NCBI GenBank assembly: GCA_014871385.1
Contig: CM026426.1
Coordinates: 41,767,779 to 41,831,778, forward strand
Reading direction: 5' to 3'
DNA length: 64,000 nt
DNA from: Ceratodon purpureus
Taxonomy: Eukaryota > Streptophyta > Bryopsida > Pseudoditrichales > Ditrichaceae
The notes under the pieces are model-generated. The model was given only the letters and a program-made list of their open reading frames with translations, searched no databases and was not told where the DNA came from. Shown piece after piece: positions 44,763 to 55,711 of the stretch; the first letter of the stretch is position 1, and each line of letters begins with the position of its first letter. The position numbers were made by a program, and so were the translations under genes.

Positions 44763-46628
44763 ATGGGTAGGAAAGGGAAGGAACCGGCGGCGGAAGGACA
44801 GTCGTTCAGGGTACAACGGGTAATGCCGTTGATACCGGCCGGCGAGAAGGAGAAGGAGCTCCTCCGGACCGCCTTGGAGTCTATGAGATGTGAGGTCCTA
44901 CTGGACAAGGCATGGGGTTGGAAGCTTGCCCTTCCGGCCCAGGAGATCCTCGTCAAGAATCCCGAGAATCGAGGAACCATCCGGGGAGAGCCGGATAAGT
45001 GGACGGCATAACTCTGGAGGGAGACGTATGGTTTCAAGAACTCCGGCGAGGTCTCGACGCCGGAGCCCCGGGACTTCGTACACCGGTATCTCAAGGGGAC
45101 CGGAGATCCGAGAGAAGGATGGGGGCTGGATGACATTGTGGATCCGGAGGCCCGGAGAGTCGTAGGGTTTATGAACCCTATTTTCCATCCGGAAAAGCCC
45201 AAACGGATCACCAACAAGTGGGCGTCCGTTTTCATTGGGGCCATGATCGGTGAATTCACGGTGGACTGGGGGGTCATGATGAAGACGATAGTTGACCGAC
45301 AGGTGGCCAATCTCCGGAAGACCAAGAAGCAGGCCACCTGCCTTCCGTCTTTCCTCATTCACCTCTACCGTACTAAGGGGCTGTTGAGTGCTGAGGAGGT
45401 CCGGGAGTACGATGAGCTCTTAAGCTATCAGCAGTTCGCTGAGCCGGAAGAAGTGTCCGACCAGGACGACGATGAGGATGTTATTGAGGTCTCCCCCACG
45501 CCGGCTAAGAGACCCCGTCCTAGCCCGGAAAAGGGACAGCCATCCGGATCACCTCGGACTCCCGTACCGGCCAAGCGAACCCTGAACACGGAGATCCAAC
45601 AGCCCACCGGACCACCGGAGCACACCGGAGATCCGTATCAGGACTTAGTTAACCTATCGGAGCAGGCGACGACGTATGCCCGGTTCTTACAGTCGACTAG
45701 GAAGGCGGAGGGCCGGTTGGCTAGGGAGGTAATGATCCTTACGGGTTCGGACCGGTTGGAGGATTGCCTGAATATTCTTCGCAAACACCGGGACTTGGCC
45801 GGTCTCCAGGAGAAGCACATGGACCGGCTGGCGAAGTACTGGGAGACGAATCGGAAGCTCGAGGAGGAGGTGCGTGATGCCCGGAAGGATTTCAATGACG
45901 CCCGTGACCGGTCAGTCGAGGCCATCCGGTCGGTCGCCGAGATCAAGGCCACTTTAGCTCTTCCGGTAGATGTGGCCAATCAGTGCGCCGTTTACCAGGC
46001 CTTCCTGACCCGTCAACCGGATCCGACTATGAAGAATATTATAAAGTTCATGCACGACCGGACGCAGGTGATGAGGGATACATGGATGATGATGAAGAAC
46101 CTGGTGGAAGTCCTCGGTTTCGCAGAGGCCGGTCCGTCATCAGGGCCACCGGCAAATCAAGAGGATCCCAGACCACCGTCCCCAACCAGGGAACCGGCAC
46201 CGGTACCACCTCCAGCCTCTCCGATACGGTCGGCCATCCGGCCAGCCCAACAGGAGGTAGGACACCCGCTGGAGGATCCTATTCCGGATACCTTGAGCAG
46301 TCTGCACACTCTACCCAACTTGGATGGAGTCGAGACTGTTAACCCCGGAAACATTCCTTTGGGACCGGACCAGAGAACACCACCGGTAGATTTTATACCG
46401 GTACAGGGATCTCCAGAAACGCTCCAGGTGGATCTCAGCGCAGTTCCGGTGGCGGCACGATCTCCATCCCCGGCAGTTCAAGTAGACCGATCCCGGAAGT
46501 CCAGCGAACCGTCAGCATCTGCGGCTCCGGAAGAAGACCCCCCGTTGAAGAAACTGAAGCGGGTACAGAAGAAGGAACGGTTGGACGGAACCCGGCACAG
46601 TCCCCGGCTAGATAAGCACAAGGAGTAG
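44763..46628 (+). pseudogene. LTR-encoded accessory ORF, 3' LTR copy, nonsense at codon 83
   Basis: Identical to 35957-37822 as far as I can read, apart from CAA to TAA at 45009-45011 (Gln83 to stop). The change is C to T, as expected from deamination of a methylated cytosine after insertion. Translation from an internal start further down cannot be excluded, since the frame stays open to 46628. Confidence 0.85.
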
Positions 46629-47750
46629 TTTTTAGGATAAGGACCGGATAAAATGGCAGCGACTAACGATGGGGCTCCAGTGCACCCGGCTGCCAATCCG
46701 GATAGATAGCGGCAGTAACTAGGAATAGAAGGCGGCTACCGGTCCGGGATTCCCGGATCCAAGATCCGGAATTTCTGGATCTCGGTGGACCACTTGGTCG
46801 CTTTGGGAACCGATAGGTTTTAGTATTTAAGTTAGACGTTTTTCCAAGGCCGGGGCCTTGTTTTTTTTGTACGCTGTTTTGTTGTTGCAATTGAGAATAT
46901 ACTTTTGGATTTGTTGTGTCAACCGGCTGCTGACGGGTCCGTTGCCGTATGGTTTGCGGTTCTATTGTCTTCAGTAGTGTTCTGGAGGAGTGTTGAACAG
47001 TAGGAAGGTCAGGAGAGCGCCCGGAGAGACTGGGGAGGTGTCAAGCGTCGAGTGTTGACGGTTTCCAGTCCCGGAAGGAGCCCGTAGGGAAGGAGAGACG
47101 TATTGCAGCAGGGCTGGTAGTCTCAAGGACACGGAGAGCCGTGTGTACACCGGGATCCGGAAACGGACCGGTCGCTTCCTGTAGATGGGATAAAAGCCGG
47201 ATGTCCTACTGCGAACCAATCCGGAAGGGAGATAGTATAGTAGAATACTGTGCAGCCGTAAGGTGATGTCATTGTAGTATGATTTCCGTATCCGTAACCG
47301 GCACTGAGTAGTTATCCGGACCGGTCCCTAGCCGTACGGAAGGATTATTACTCCACTTCTCGGGTGGTAGATAGGAACAGTGGGGTGTCCAGCCACTATA
47401 AGTCACGGGACGGTGGAAAATCCAGCCACTTGAAAGGATAGACGGATCAGTGGGAACCGGCCACTAGTCTAAAAAGCCGGAAAATAGGAACGAGGCAAAA
47501 ACTACCGGATTCGTCCAACCGTCTGTAAGACGGAGTACGGTCGGACACTGGTGGTGATTTCCGTTAAAGTCTAAAAGAAAGAAAACTATAGGTCTTCGAG
47601 GGAACGAACACGGAGTGGTTTACTTTGGAGGGTACTTAGTGTGAATTAAGTGCCTTCCGGAGGAATACGGATACCACGTCGTGCTACACCCCCTTGGTTA
47701 CCCCCTGTTGCCCTGATGTCACATCTCCATGGTTACAACCCAGCATAACA

Positions 47751-48379
47751 ATGATACATATTCCTACTCTCCTTGGTCTGATCTACAATACCCACTCTTT
47801 CGAACACCAGATCTACTATACCCACCACGTGAATTAATCAATCTGGTCCCTCAACCACTCATTACTGCAAACCTAAGCATGTATACACAAAGGTAATCAA
47901 TTCCTTTCCTTTGCTCACTATAAATCAGTACATCATCCTGCTCCCTACTGCTAGCACTCCCTAGACCCCCAAGGATCCTCAAACTTTCCTAGCAGCAACT
48001 CTCCTACCGTCCTACAACATATTCTACATATACTAAAATCTGAGAGCTCTAAAGAAAACTCCCAAGGGGAGAAAGAGAGAATGAGCTTCACAGCCCCCTC
48101 CCTCACAACCCCACCCTAAATCCTAGCCGTCGCCTCAAAAACCCTAACCGCCACCCTAAATCCTAACAGTTTTCATCCGACCACCAGACTTCATCCAACC
48201 ACCATATTTCATCCATCTAGCAGTTTTCATCCAAAACTGTCAGTTCATCCAAAACAGAGTTACTGTAGGACAGGACAATAACTTAACAGTTTACTGTCCT
48301 CCTCCAATAACTGCAGTTTTACTGCTCCCCTATAGTTTTACTGCCCGTCTATTCTACTTCTTTAAATCCCCAGTTAACA
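47751..48379 (-). mobile_element. element A 3' LTR, main fragment
   Basis: Aligns with 55880-56507 at high identity. On the minus strand it begins TGTTAACTGGGG after a polypurine tract. The first five bases (ATGAT) are the duplicated target of solo LTR B. A TATAAA at 47919-47924 lies on the plus strand, antisense to the element's genes. Confidence 0.82.
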
Positions 48380-48393
48380 TTATCCCCCTTTTA
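48380..48393 (-). other. element A polypurine tract
   Basis: Minus strand TAAAAGGGGGATAA immediately before the LTR TG, the expected primer for plus-strand DNA synthesis. Confidence 0.75.
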
Positions 48394-48510
48394 GCTTGCA
48401 TCTGCCCTCAGATGCTCATGTCCGGGTTTTATGTAGTTAACCGAAAATACTTAGGTACCAAAAAATCAAAAACAAAATGTCCTACTGGTTTTACAAGTAC
48501 TCTGGCCTAA

Positions 48511-50441
48511 CACTACTATCTAGCCACTGACTGGTGGCGCCCCTCCTGGTGCTGATGCTGGTCCCCCAACTGCTGCCTCTGATCCTGATGCTGGTGGTAC
48601 TAATGGGGTAGTAGGATCAAGACCTATTGGCCCATCAACACCCGAAGTAGTCCCCAAGGCACTGCTCGAAGCTCCCCCCATGTCCCCAAACTGCCCACCA
48701 TCACGCATCTCCTGATCCGCCTCCTCATCTTGGTCATTCTCAAACTAGTAAACAAAAGATGGGTAAGCCTCAACAAACCTCATCAAGTATCTCAAGTACC
48801 TGGCCTGGTCCTCCATGTAGGTCTGGATCTGGTCCAGCACGTGCTTCTTGGAGGTAGACAGCATATGTCTGGTCAACCCCCTAGAAGCCTCAGAAGAGTT
48901 GGCCTCAGCCACCTCCACCCTCTATCTGAGCTGCTGGTTCTCCACGACCAGCTTGTCGAAGTCCTTGAACCTGGCACTAGTCCTGGTCTCCAACTCCATC
49001 CTGCTAGTCCTGACTACCTCTGCCTGGATCCCCTAATCAACCCAAGCCTGTCTCTCCCTCTCCTGGTCTTGCTATATTGCCACCAACTATTGCTGGACTT
49101 GCTGCAGCTGGGCAGTCAACTCCCGAATCTTCTCCTCTTGACTAAGCCTGAAGCTGATAAGGTCTTGGTAGCTTGGGCCAGACCAATCCTTTTGCTCTTG
49201 CAAATCCTGCATACGGGATGCTTGTGCCAATGCCACTTGCAACTGCTGAACCAATAGGCCCACCTCCTTGGTGATACTCACCTGGTCCATTGGTGCTTGC
49301 TGTCCTGCCCGTCCTGAACAGGTTGAGATCCTGGTGTCTACTTGGCTTGTGGGTAAATCCACACTTGGCTCCTCCTGTTGGTCTATAAGATCCTGCTCCT
49401 GAGGCTGGTCCGTCACAACCTGGTCCTGGCGCTGCTCCTCGGACTCCTCTTGAGGCTGGTCTTGATGCTGATCTTGGTGCTGCTCCTGATGCTGCTCCTC
49501 TAATACTCGCTGCTTCTTGGTGGGTGCCAACACTAGAACCATCTCTGGGCAACTGGAAAGCTGTACTAGACTACTCACTTGCCCACCCATCCTCTTGACC
49601 TGGTGTCCTCCTCTAGATCCCTGTGGCATCCTAGCCTGGTCTTTGGATCTTTGCTGCTCTTGTTCTACCGCCTGCTGGTCCCATTTCTCTTGGTCAGTTC
49701 CTTCATTTTTCTCTTTTTTATTCTTCTTACCTCCTCCATCTCTGGTCCACCTTGGCTGGTCCCTGTTTTCTTGGTCCAACCTATCCACTCTCTTTTCTTG
49801 GTCATTTGGACTGATGTCCTCTTGGTCCTACTCCAGACTCGCGTTCTTCTTGTCCTCTATCTTGACTGCTGCCTCATCTTCTTGGTCTCCAACCACTTTC
49901 ATTTGGTCTTCAAGCTCTTGCTCCTAGTCTCCTCTGTTTTAGCAACCGCTCCTACTGAAACCCCGCCTGCCTCCTCCTCTTGCCTGATAGCGCTCCTACT
50001 GCTGTCCCATCTCTAATTCCTCTTTTAGAGGGCTGATTCCCGCACAATACTACTAGCTGCTTCCTTTCTTTCTCTCCTGCCCCTTTTCTAATTACTTCCT
50101 TTCTTTTTTCTTCTTTTTTCTATTATTTTTTTCTCTATTTTGCCCTCATCTCCTTTTCCTAAACTTTGGCCCTCTTCCCACCTGTTCTCCTGCTCGTGCT
50201 CTTTGTCATGTCCCTCCTCATTTTTGCTATCCTGGTCCTCTCTGTTACTCCTCCACTCATCTTCGTCTGCTTCCTGATCCTTGAAAAAACTGTTGACTTG
50301 GTCCTTGAGGCCTGCCCTGTCTTGGTCTGCCTCCAGGTCCTCTCTTCTCTTGCTCTTCTGGTCTTGGTCTTCTCCCTGGTCCTCTCTTGTCTTGTTCATC
50401 TGCTCTTGGTCTTCTCCGTAGTCCTCTCTTGCCTTGCTCTG
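48511..50441 (-). pseudogene. element A third coding region, Gln/Glu/Asp-rich, unknown
   Basis: Between the protease and the 3' LTR. The longest piece (49788-49087) encodes a strongly hydrophilic Asp-Gln/Glu-Gln repeat-like protein that ends in a coiled coil (LSQEEKIRELTAQLQQVQQ). Smaller pieces lie at 50399-50088 and 48708-48520. Frames are interrupted by stops. The DQ and QD dipeptides reflect the GACCAG/GACCAA DNA word rather than an obvious domain. This is where RT and integrase would be in an autonomous element; none is seen. It might be an accessory ORF comparable to that of element F. Confidence 0.5.
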
Positions 50442-51389
50442 CTAGTCATGGTCCTGTGAACCTGCTGTCTGCTTCTCTCTGGTGCCAGCTCTGTCCTGGT
50501 CATCTAAACTGGTCCCTTTCTGGCATGTGTGACCACTATCCCCCTTTTGTTCTTCGACCAGTCCCTTGGTCGAGTACTCTGGTATGGTTGTCGGAAACTG
50601 GTCCAAATAGGCTCTTTCTGCTCCTGCCATTGGCTCCTGGTCTCCATCTTTTTGGGGCAGTGCTACTGTCTCAACGACCACTACGTCCTGCTGGGTGGCG
50701 AGCCAACGTTCCTCCTCTTCATCTGTGAGTCCTTCAGTAATGTTGTAGCAGACCAATACCTTAGGTAAATCTGGTCCAGACTCCTTCTTCTGGCTCACTG
50801 ATACTGTCTTGACAATCCCGTTGCCTTGAATCGTGACCAGATTTCTACCCCAGTCATGATTGACTTTTGCATCAATCAACCAAGGACGACCTAATAGCAT
50901 GCTATACTCCTCATTCACTTTCTTATTCTTGATGACAGCTAGTGTAATCAGATAAGGAACGCTATGGATGTGTACCTTCACATTTCTGATTATCCCTACT
51001 GGTTCCACCACAGTCTGGTGTGCCATCCTCAATCTGTAGGGAGCAGGTTGTGGGTCCTTCAGCCGTAAACGCTTCTGCTCCTCTTCAGTAATGAGATTGA
51101 CACCAGATCCACCATCCAGCAATACCTTGTCCAAGGTCTCGTTGCCAATCTGCACAGTTAACATAGGCAATTCCGTGTCAACATCTACTGCCAAGCTGGG
51201 TATGAGACCTGGTTGACTTCCTTTCCTGGTCCACTGCTCCACCCCAGTCGTTTCTTCTTGACCAGAATCCATACTGGCCCTTAAATCCGGAGACACATGA
51301 GCCTTGACAATCTCAGTCATGTTTGGAGCCAGCTGTAGTAGCTGACCCAAAGGCACAGTGATTGGACTGGCCAATATCCTCCTGCCCAC
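50442..51389 (-). CDS. element A retropepsin-like protease region
   Basis: Open for 315 codons with no clear own ATG, so presumably part of a gag-protease polyprotein. Motif order: a linker with PLGQLLQLAP, then LTVQIGNETLDKVLLDGGSGVNL holding the active-site Asp (here D-G-G rather than D-[ST]-G), then YSMLLGRPWLIDA, the typical C-terminal protease motif. It would cleave the element polyprotein. The frame then runs into a charged tail containing Q, D and E. Of the three protease regions compared in this window, this is the only one with the catalytic Asp retained. Confidence 0.72.
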   Translation of the reverse strand: MGRRILASPITVPLGQLLQLAPNMTEIVKAHVSPDLRASMDSGQEETTGVEQWTRKGSQPGLIPSLAVDVDTELPMLTVQIGNETLDKVLLDGGSGVNLITEEEQKRLRLKDPQPAPYRLRMAHQTVVEPVGIIRNVKVHIHSVPYLITLAVIKNKKVNEEYSMLLGRPWLIDAKVNHDWGRNLVTIQGNGIVKTVSVSQKKESGPDLPKVLVCYNITEGLTDEEEERWLATQQDVVVVETVALPQKDGDQEPMAGAERAYLDQFPTTIPEYSTKGLVEEQKGDSGHTCQKGTSLDDQDRAGTREKQTAGSQDHD

Positions 51390-51607
51390 CAGGTTTGCAT
51401 AATACTGCTCCTGGTCCTCCCTTGTACTGGTCCCTGCACGTACTCCTGGTCCTTGTTGAGCAGTCTTTAAGCTGAATTGAAGACGTTAGAGTCTGGAAAT
51501 CTTGCCCACTCACTCTCTTGTATCTCTGCTTCAGCCATCTCCTGAACTTTAAGTGAGTGAGCAGTCTTGGTCTGCTCTGCTGCTCTGGTCTCCTGCTCCT
51601 CCTTGAG

Positions 51608-53199
51608 CTAAATCTCTTTCAAAGCTTCTAGCATAGAATCCGTAAGCCGTTCATCTTCCTCGATCTGGACCTTCCTTGGTTCTGGTTCCTTAGACTGGTC
51701 TTCAATAGGAGGTAATCCTGCCTTCTTCCTTTGGGCCCTGGTCATATTGGCCACGTCCACTAGGTCCTGCGGCTCATTGAGCCATTCAATTTCCACATTC
51801 GTCACATGGTGGTCCTGCTTCTTCGTTGCCTGGTCCCTTTGTGCTCAAAACTCGTCCCCTTGTGCTCGAAATTGGTCTCCTTGTGCCCGAAACTGGTCCC
51901 CTTGTGCCCAGAACTGGTCCTACTGGGCCTTCAAAGGGCAGTTCTGCCAGTTCCAACTTCTGTGCCTTGATCCACCACACAAAAACAAGATTTTGGCTTG
52001 TCACCATAACTTCCCTGCTGGCCATTACCTGCTCTGGGATTGGGTGGCCTCTGATATCTAGGAGTGTAAACTGCAGCAGGCTTCTGAGTAGACACCACAT
52101 TCACTCCTACTGGTACATCTCCATCTTTCTCAACACTTGGTTCTCTCTGGTTTGCTGGGTTGTACCAGCAGTCACGATCTTTATGGCCCAGCTTCTTGCA
52201 TATGCCACAGACTCTCTTAGAGGCGTCGTGACTTGGTTCCTTCCTGGTTACAGTCGCTGCCTTACTGGTGGTCTCTACCTTCTTGACTTCAATCTTGGTT
52301 GGCTCACCACTTGAATCAGTGCAGTTTTCTTCACACCAAGGAGCAGCAATCACCAACTCTGTTAGGGTCTTGACTGGTGCTACACTAGGCGTAATCTTGA
52401 TGTACTCGAGTAAACCCGCCCTGAAATTAATGATTCGAAATCCTTCTCCAGGATCTGACTGCAGACACTTGATCAGGGTCATAAACATGTCATAGTAATC
52501 CTGCACCCTCTCCCTGTCTGGCTGCTTGAAGGACTTCAACTCCCTGTAAACTGATTCATCGGTTGTCTGGTCCCTATACCTTCTCCTGAAGGCTGCCTTG
52601 ACCTCCTCCCATGAGCAGTAAAGATGACTCTCCTGAAAATTCTCATACCAGGCCCCAACCTTATTCAATAAGGTGGCACCCATCAGGTTGATGATAACCT
52701 GCTCATCAGTTTCCCCATTATGCCACAAAGTGCGCTCAAACTGACGAATATGAGCATCTGGATTTGTACCTTCTTTGTACTTGGAGTATGGCAGTGCCTT
52801 CCTATGTGCCATACTTACTGGTCCTGATACTCGCAGTCCGACTAGTCCTCCAGCTGGTGGATAGATTGGTGGTACGCCTCGTTTGCCCACTGGTGGGTAG
52901 ACTGGTAACACCCCTCGTCTCCCATCCGATGGATACGCTCGTTGAATACCTGGTCTTTTGACTTGTGGGTACATTAGTGGTTCCGGGTATTCTCGATAAC
53001 TGTTGGCCGCAGGGGCCACTAGTACTCCGATTCTTACTGGTGGTCTGGCCCCAATTGATGTTCCTCCAACTACTTCTGCTGGTCTTCGGAACCTGGCACC
53101 TATACTGGGTCCTCCTGTTCCTATGTCTGTTCCTCCTCCTAGCCAGTACCTTAACTGGGATACCTCTAGCTCGTATAGATCACCATTTAGGTGATCCAC
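51608..53199 (-). pseudogene. gag: element A gag domain and linker
   Basis: Main frame 53199-51931 encodes the gag domain (RYRDQTTDESVYRELKSF, VQDYYDMFMTLIKCLQS, GFRIINFRAGLLEYIK) and one CCHC knuckle (CGICKKLGHKDRDC). The linker to protease (51805-51608, MTRAQRKKAGLPP) is in another phase. A 21-bp tandem repeat at 51839-51922 adds 7-residue repeats between them. Close homologue of D gag. Part of the frame changes may be decay. Confidence 0.72.
51839..51922. repeat. 21-bp tandem repeat, four units
   Basis: Unit TTGTGCTCGAAACTGGTCCC plus C, with small changes. In the coding strand it makes a seven-residue repeat (for example PVLGTRG, PVSGTRR). Each unit carries the GGTC/TGGTC word typical of element A. 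Confidence 0.85.
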
Positions 53200-55698
53200 A
53201 TAGGACGTACTTCTGGCAATGGACCTGCTGGTCGAGTCTGGGGTTGGAAGTGGCTTTCTGCTGGTCCCTGGAATATAGTGGTTGCTTGAAGTGGGACTCC
53301 CATTACCTCTCCAGCTCCTGAAGGACCTACTCTTTCATTCTGTACCTCACATTGTTCATATCCTCGCCATAGGTTCCCCTTCTGATGAGCCTGTAGCTTC
53401 TGGCTTTCTTCCCTTAAAACCTCCTGCCACCTAGACAAGGTTGCCTGGCGGTTTGCTTCTTATTTCTCCTCCTCCTTCTTCTTCTAGTCCTCCAGCCTCT
53501 CGGCCTACCGCCACAGGCGCATAGCCTCCTCGCGTAAGAGGTCCTGCTGCATAGCCTCCTGCTTCTCTGCTGCCTGCTTGATCTCTTCCCTCCTTTGAGC
53601 CTCCTGCCAAAATCTAAGGGCTTCCTGCCTCTATCTCTCCTGGTCTTGCTCTTATATCCTCTTGGACTCCTGCCATAACCTCATGGCTTCCTTCATTTGA
53701 ATTTCCTCCCTGTTTTTCTGCTCCCAAGCCTGGATGGTTTCCTTGAACCTGGTGGCTTGTCCTAATTCCTCCATCTGGCGCCTGTACACCTCTTCCATGG
53801 TCTGCTGGTTCCTTTTCTCCCTCTGAGCCTATCTCCTAGCTTGCTGTTGGGCCTTGAACTGATCCAGTTGCCTCCTGTCTTCTTCTTCCTTATCTAGTTC
53901 TGGTCCCTGGAACTGGACTGTCTGCTTCCTTGAGGTCTGCTGTCCCTGTCTGCTGGTCCTGGTCGGGTCTGAAGTGGGTAGTGCTTCTCCTGTGACCCTG
54001 TCTTCACTCTTGAGCTAGTCCTGTTTCTTCTTCAGCGACTCCAGCGTCTCCACCAAGTCCCTTGGTGTCTGTATTCCTGGTCTTGGTGTATTAGGTCGGC
54101 TGGTACTTCTCCTCTCCTCCTCTTGAAATTGGTCGAATGCTACTCCTGTGTCCAGTTGAGGATTCCAACTGTGATGAATGTCTCCACCTCCTGGTCTTGG
54201 AAACTCCCTTCTGCTGGTCCATGGTGATGGCATTGAGCCATCATACTTCCTGATCTCCTCATCCTCCTGCCAGTTCTTGAAACTGGGACGAGGTTCGCCT
54301 TAGCTGATCCTGTCCTCCTGCTTATTCCAAGCAGTGTCTCTTAGCTTGAATTTTCGCCCACCACGTCCATGTCAATCAAGTCCTTGGTCTTTCCTTTGGC
54401 AATGCTCTCCTCCGAGCTGGGCTGCCCATCCATGTTCCCTCCTGGTTCAACTGCTACTCTCTGCTGCTCCCTGAGCTCGTATCTGGCCAGCCTCACTGCT
54501 GCCTGTCTTCTAGCCAATTCTTCCTTGTCCCACCCTTGGTAGCCGCCTTCCAGGTTAGGGCAGTCACTGCTTCTCCTTCCTGGTGCCTTCTGCTGGTGAT
54601 CTTCCGGTATGTCTGCTTCTCCAATAAGTCAAGTCTGTCCCTCCAGGTGAACTCTTGGGTAGGTACTGTGGATCTCTGTCCCAGTCCTCCTCTGGTCGTT
54701 GTGTGCTAGTCCTTCGTACTCCTGGTCCCTGTCAGTACATCCCTTTGCCACCCCATTCTGGTCCTTTGTAGATCTATCAGTAGCTACTCCTCCTACTTAG
54801 GTTGGTCCCAACTACCTTTAGGTTGAAAGTTTTGTCTCTAGACTAGATTTCTACCAGATTTCAGAGCAATTCAGTCTTACAGTTTGTTTCTAAAGGACTG
54901 TCCTCGTTTTCCAGTCCTGCTCGGCTAGTTTTTAGTGAAACTGGTGCAGTTTTTCACACTCCTAGTCCAGTTTGACTGTATTTTACCTGGATCTAGTGAA
55001 TTTTAGGTTCAGTTTCCTTTCCAGACTCCTGTCACTAGTCTCTAGGTTCCTTTCCTCATTTACTCCTGGTTCTCGTTTTTTTACTACCACATTTTTACCT
55101 TAACTTTTTACTACTCCATTTTTTTACCTCAATTTTTTTCTACTTCGTATTTACCTCTCATTTTTGCTGCTTCAATTTTATTGTCTTCACATTTACCTAG
55201 ACAGTAGATCTACGACTGTTTTACTGACTGTTTATTTTTTCACTGCTGCTCAAAAATTCCTCCTACTGTTCATTGCAGTTCAACCCCAAATCACAGGTAA
55301 ACAGCAACTTACCTGGATTTGGTTGACTATCCTCCTTTTGCTGTAGAGCTGTCCTCAGCTCCTGAGATGCGCCTCCCCTCCAGCTTGCTGTTGACTGCTC
55401 CAATTGTATCTTGACTGCACAGGTCCTGCCGTCACTGTTGATTCGCTCCCCATCATTACTCAAAACTGCCACTGTTGCAAATCTGAAAACTGCAAGAGCC
55501 ACATTTGCAGACCTGGTCACTGTAACCTCTGTTGTCACAGATTTGGTTACTGTGACAGTCACTGTCACAAATCTGACACTGCCACTGTCAGATCTACTCT
55601 TGCCCTTCTAGATCGTCACTATACCTACCACTCTTGGACCTGTACGGATCAGGTACTGTCGTGGCGTGTGCAGCTAGAGCCACATGGTTTGAACTCTT
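53200..55698 (-). pseudogene. element A gag N-terminal coil and leader, decayed
   Basis: About 53200-54250 encodes a Gln/Glu/Arg-rich coiled coil in broken frames (for example SRWQEVLREESQKLQAHQKG and DLVETLESLKKKQD). This matches the Gln-rich start of gag in D and E. From about 54250 to 55698 the sequence is mostly non-coding leader, T/C-rich on the plus strand near 55070-55200. An inverted repeat GTGACAG-TCA-CTGTCAC lies at 55552-55568. Confidence 0.5.
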
Positions 55699-55710
55699 GC
55701 ATGGTCGCCA
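55699..55710 (-). other. element A primer binding site TGGCGACCATGC
   Basis: Located one base inside the 5' LTR on the minus strand and identical to the site of element D (29998-30009). The primer tRNA was not identified. Confidence 0.65.
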
Positions 55711-55711
55711 A

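Larger units (their letters stand above)
35368..47688 (+). mobile_element. element C: full-length Athila-like Ty3/gypsy retrotransposon with ORF-bearing 3.5-kb LTRs
   Basis: 12,321 bp. LTRs at 35368-38882 and 44174-47688 are each 3,515 bp, TG...CA, flanked by CCCCC at 35363-35367 and 47689-47693. Order: LTR with ORF, primer site, gag, UGA-separated extension, RT-RNase H-integrase in another frame, polypurine tract, LTR. The primer site is of tRNA-Asp type, and the RT reads FIDDFAVFS, both features of the Athila/Tat branch. There is no chromodomain. No retropepsin motif is visible. The three LTR differences I found (0.09%) make the insertion very young. CCGG occurs about five times more often than expected across LTR and coding parts. 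Confidence 0.92.
44174..47688 (+). mobile_element. element C 3' LTR
   Basis: 3,515 bp, the same length as the 5' LTR, with three differences. One of them makes a stop in the LTR ORF. It ends TGCTACA and is followed by CCCCC. Confidence 0.92.
34767..47750 (+). mobile_element. solo LTR B (658 bp), interrupted by element C
   Basis: Own sequence is 34767-35367 and 47694-47750. Ends are TGTTA...TAACA. Flanks are CTGAT on the left (34762-34766) and ATGAT on the right (47751-47755), and the uninterrupted target in the right LTR of A reads CTGATACATA. These are therefore a 5-bp target-site duplication with one later change. A TATA box lies at 34886. There is no internal region, so it is a solo LTR left by recombination. 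A hairpin GTTACCC-GCTA-GGGTAAC sits at its left end. Confidence 0.82.

Noticed and set aside
35368-47688. Two 3.5-kb identical blocks as a segmental duplication
   Set aside because: TG...CA ends, 5-bp flanking duplication, primer site and polypurine tract show that they are LTRs.
49517-50459. Plus-strand frames with hydrophobic Leu/Val/Ser-rich proteins (apparent membrane proteins)
   Set aside because: They are the antisense of the Gln/Asp/Glu-rich minus-strand region of element A, where the TGGTC word translates into hydrophobic runs.
55263-55568. Val/Thr repeat protein on the minus strand
   Set aside because: Arises from a short GTGACT/ACTGTC simple repeat in the leader of element A.
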